Shown here in pieces: positions 30,353-33,528 of a stretch of 33,528 nt of DNA (the first letter of the stretch is position 1; each line of letters starts with the position of its first letter). Source of the DNA: an uncultured Eubacteriaceae bacterium (GTDB taxonomy: Bacteria > Bacillota > Clostridia > Eubacteriales > Eubacteriaceae). The stretch spans positions 1 through 33,528 of the forward strand of contig CANRHG010000002.1 in NCBI GenBank assembly GCA_947630385.1, read 5' to 3'. A model generated the notes under the pieces. The model made no database searches, was not told where the DNA came from, and saw only the letters and a list, made by a program, of their open reading frames with translations. The position numbers and the translations under genes were made by a program.

Positions 30353-31623
30353 GTGGCTACCAGAGTTCTACCGCACAGTACCGAAGTAGAAAATCAACTT
30401 CTCGGGAGCTACATTGTCAATCCGGACACGATCGTCGACACGTTGCCGGATCTGAAAACGGAAGATTTTTACAGCATCAACAACCAAAAGGTCTTCGACG
30501 CGATCAGTCATATGTTCTTCGAAGACCACAAAGTCGACATCGTCACCCTAAGCGAGACCTTAAAGCGGCGTGGGGACCTCGAAAAAATCGGTGGCGAAAG
30601 TTACCTGGCCGACCTCGTCTCGTCGGTCCCGCTCGTGCCCAACAACAAAGAGTACGCGCAGATCATCAAGGACAACGCCCTGACCAGAGCGCTGATCAAA
30701 ACGGCCGAGGAGATCCACGAATCGGCCTACCGCGAGCACGACGACGTACAGGAGCTTCTTGAACACGCCGAAGGGCTGATCTTTGATCTCAGCCACGACA
30801 ACAAGGACCGGGAAGAGCTCATCCCGATCAAGGAAGTCGTCTTTGATACCCTCGCCCGCATCCAGGAGATCCACGAAAACAAGGGAAAACTCACCGGAAC
30901 GGGAACGGGTTTTACCGACCTTGACCGGATGACCTCGGGATTTCAAAAGGCCGACCTCGTCATCATCGCGGCCAGGCCCTCGATGGGCAAGACCGCCCTG
31001 GCGCTAAACATCGCGACCAACGCCGCGATCAGGGAAAATAAGACGGTTCTCATTTTCTCGCTCGAGATGAGCAAGGAGCAACTCGTTCAGCGCATGATCC
31101 TATCGGAAGCCCTCGTCGACAGCAACCGCATCCGTACGGGAAACATCAATAGCGAAGAGGACTGGGGCCCGATCACGGTCTCGGCGGAAGATCTGTGTAA
31201 GACCAAGATCTTCATCAACGACACGCCCGGGATCAGCCTCGCGCAGATGCGCTCGATCTGCAGAAAGCAGGCGCTGAAGGAACCGGTCGACCTAATTGTT
31301 ATCGATTACATGCAACTCATGAGCGGGACGCGCCGCGCCGAAAACCGCCAGCACGAGATCTCGGAGATCTCGCCGAATCGCGGCTGGACAAGCGGCCGTT
31401 ACTTTCGGACCTCAGGGATTCGGGCTCGATCGAACAGGACGCCGACGTCGTGCTCTTTTTGTACCGCGACGCTTATTATAATAAGGAAGACGCGGACCCG
31501 TACGAAGCCGAACTGCACATCGCCAAACAGCGAAACGGCCCGACGGGGAAGATCTTCCTGCGTTGGCTGGCCGACTATACCCGCTTTGTGGAACCTTCTG
31601 AAATGGAGGATGCCGATGGATAA
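30353..31623 (+). pseudogene. dnaB: Replicative DNA helicase DnaB, internally deleted and frameshifted (true pseudogene or assembly error)
   Basis: Frame from 30353 gives normal DnaB to ...VIDYMQLMSGTRRAENRQHEISEIS (about 31371); the remaining C-terminus ESRLDKRPLLSDLRDSGSIEQDADVVLFLYRDAYYN...FLRWLADYTRFVEPSEMEDADG* is in another frame, ending 31623. About 25 residues around the conserved ALSQLSR motif are missing. Confidence 0.85.
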
Positions 31624-32998
31624 AAAAAGCGACGTCATCATCGTAGGGGCCGGGCCTTCGGGGATTTTTGCCGCGCTGGAACTTTCTAAGATCCACCCGG
31701 AAAAAACGGTCCGGATCTTTGAAAAAGGCCGACGCGTGGAGCAGCGGGTCTGTCCAAAGCGCACCGGCGGGAAATGCCTGGGTTGCGTCCCGTGCAACAT
31801 CACGACGGGTTTTGCCGGAGCCGGGGCTTTTTCGGACGGTAAACTTTCGCTCTCGCCGGAAGTCGGCGGAGAGATGGCCGATCACATCGGATGGGAAGAA
31901 ACGAAAGACCTGATTTCTTACACCGATAAAATCTACCTCGACTACGGCGCCGACCCGCACATCTACGGGACCGGGGACAGAGAGAAGATTTCCGACATCC
32001 GAAAAAAAGCCATTCAGTCCAACCTAAAACTCGTCGAGTGCCCGGTGCGCCATATGGGTACGGAAGTCGGAAGCGAGATCTACAAAAAGATCCAGGACGA
32101 TTTAACGGCCATGCCAAACATCGAGGTTTGCTTTAAGACGCCGGTTCAGGATCTGATCATCGAGGACGGAAAAGCCGTCGGGGTCGTCGCCGACGGGCCG
32201 TACTACGCCGACAAGATCCTCGTGTGTATCGGAAGAGAGGGCAGCGGCTGGTTTGAAAACCTGTGTGAAAAATACGGGATCGAAACGAAAGTCGGAAAAG
32301 TCGATATCGGGGTTCGCGTTGAGACCCGTAACGAAGTCATGCGCGAGATCAACGATAGCTTATACGAGGGAAAACTGATCTTTTATACGCCGACCTTCGA
32401 CGATAAAGTACGGACCTTTTGCTCAAACCCCGGAGGAGAGGTGACGGCCGAGTACTACGACGACAACCTCGCGGTCGTAAACGGCCATTCGTACAAAAAA
32501 AGCAAGACCGACAACACGAATTTTGCCCTTTTGGTCTCCAAAGGCTTTACCGAGCCCTTTAACTCACCGATCGAATACGGAAAGAAAATCGCTTCCCTGG
32601 CCAACATGATCACGGGAAACAAGATCCTCGTACAGCGCTACGGCGATTTCGTGCGCGGAAGGCGGACCACGCCCGAACGGCTCAGCCGCAACAACCTGAT
32701 TCCGACCTTAAAAGACGCGGTACCGGGCGATCTAGGACTGGTGCTGCCGCACCGGATCATGGTCGACCTCATCGAGATGCTCAACGCCCTAAACAAAGTG
32801 ACGCCGGGGCTGATCTCCGACGAGACGCTCCTATACGGAATCGAAGTAAAGTTTTACTCCAACAAAGTCGTCGTCGACGAAAATTTCAAGACGAGCCTAG
32901 ACGGGCTGTACGCTCTGGGCGACGGCGCGGGCATCACCCGGGGGCTCATGCAGGCCTCGCTTTGTGGGATCTACGTAGCGAGAAAGCTGTATGACTAG
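31616..32998 (+). CDS. FAD-dependent dehydrogenase (COG2509-like)
   Basis: MDKKSDVIIVGAGPSGIFAALELSKIHPEKTVRIFEKGRRVEQRVCP...; GFAGAGAFSDGKL; LDGLYALGDGAGITRGLMQA. Start ATG 31616; the fused ORF from 30353 is an artefact of the dnaB frameshift. Confidence 0.9.
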   Translation: MDKKSDVIIVGAGPSGIFAALELSKIHPEKTVRIFEKGRRVEQRVCPKRTGGKCLGCVPCNITTGFAGAGAFSDGKLSLSPEVGGEMADHIGWEETKDLISYTDKIYLDYGADPHIYGTGDREKISDIRKKAIQSNLKLVECPVRHMGTEVGSEIYKKIQDDLTAMPNIEVCFKTPVQDLIIEDGKAVGVVADGPYYADKILVCIGREGSGWFENLCEKYGIETKVGKVDIGVRVETRNEVMREINDSLYEGKLIFYTPTFDDKVRTFCSNPGGEVTAEYYDDNLAVVNGHSYKKSKTDNTNFALLVSKGFTEPFNSPIEYGKKIASLANMITGNKILVQRYGDFVRGRRTTPERLSRNNLIPTLKDAVPGDLGLVLPHRIMVDLIEMLNALNKVTPGLISDETLLYGIEVKFYSNKVVVDENFKTSLDGLYALGDGAGITRGLMQASLCGIYVARKLYD

Positions 32999-33528
32999 CG
33001 GGACTTTATATATTGTGGCAACGCCGGTCGGAAATCTGGAGGACATCACGATTCGGGCCTTAAACGTCTTAAAGGAAGTCGATCTGATCGCCTGTGAGGA
33101 TACCCGCCAGACCGTAAAACTACTAAACCATTACGACATCAAAAAAAAGCTCATCAGTTACCACAAGTTCAACGAGGCCAAAGCCGGCGAAGCACTAATT
33201 TTAGACTTAAAAGAGGGAAAAAATATCGCGCTCGTAAGCGACGCGGGCTATCCGCTGATCTCGGACCCGGGTTCGTTCTTAATTACGCGACTGATCGAAG
33301 AAGGTATTCCCCACACCGTGATCCCCGGAGCCGGAGCGCTGCTACCGGCCCTGATCCAGTCGGGGTTTGACCTGAGCCGCTTTTGCTTTTTTGGCTTTCC
33401 CCCGAAAAAGAAGGGTAAAGCGCTTTACTACGACGAGCTCTGCAGCCAACCCTTTACCTGTTGTTTTTACGACTCGCCCCATCACCTGATGCGCTCGCTC
33501 GAAGAGATCGAAAAAAGGGATCCCGAGC
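32991..33528 (+). CDS. rsmI: 16S rRNA (cytidine1402-2'-O)-methyltransferase RsmI (cut by window edge)
   Basis: MTSGTLYIVATPVGNLEDITIRALNVLKEVDLIACEDTRQTVKLLNHYDIKKKLISYHKFNE, ALVSDAGYPLISDPGS; overlaps the previous stop codon. Confidence 0.95.
   Translation, partial: MTSGTLYIVATPVGNLEDITIRALNVLKEVDLIACEDTRQTVKLLNHYDIKKKLISYHKFNEAKAGEALILDLKEGKNIALVSDAGYPLISDPGSFLITRLIEEGIPHTVIPGAGALLPALIQSGFDLSRFCFFGFPPKKKGKALYYDELCSQPFTCCFYDSPHHLMRSLEEIEKRDPE

Noticed and set aside
30353-32998. 881-aa DnaB-oxidoreductase fusion protein in the ORF track
   Set aside because: The middle segment (PNRGWTSGRYFRTSGIRARSNRT...) is out-of-frame DnaB coding sequence; the other frame restores DnaB and a normal FAD-protein ATG exists at 31616.

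Overview
Bacillota-type chromosomal origin region, probably Clostridia-like (taxon inferred from gene order and families only). Left arm on the minus strand: gyrB (truncated by window edge), recF, yaaA-like S4 protein, dnaN, dnaA. A bipartite oriC lies in the rpmH-dnaA and dnaA-dnaN intergenic regions. Right arm mostly on the plus strand: rpmH, rnpA, yidD, yidC, jag/khpB, mnmE, mnmG, AI-2E-type permease, a LanFEG-like ABC transporter (minus) with a divergent two-component system, rsmG, noc-like parB, parA, parB, a membrane protein, cvpA-like, DUF951, rpsF, ssb, rpsR, an ArsD-like Cys-rich protein, a large unknown acidic protein, acyP and hslO (minus), DUF2232 protein, gdpP, rplI, dnaB (internally deleted and frameshifted), a FAD-dependent dehydrogenase and rsmI (truncated by window edge). 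No CRISPR array, tRNA, rRNA or transposase was recognised. Main points for follow-up: a DnaA-trio/GC/DnaA-box unwinding module in the dnaA-dnaN spacer; four parS sites, one inside the mnmG terminator and one inside the predicted rsmG-noc-parAB promoter; a Noc-like protein without the N-terminal membrane helix; an uncharacterised membrane protein coupled to parB; an ArsD-like/acidic-protein gene pair of unknown function; a disrupted dnaB; and terminators that repeatedly overlap stop codons.
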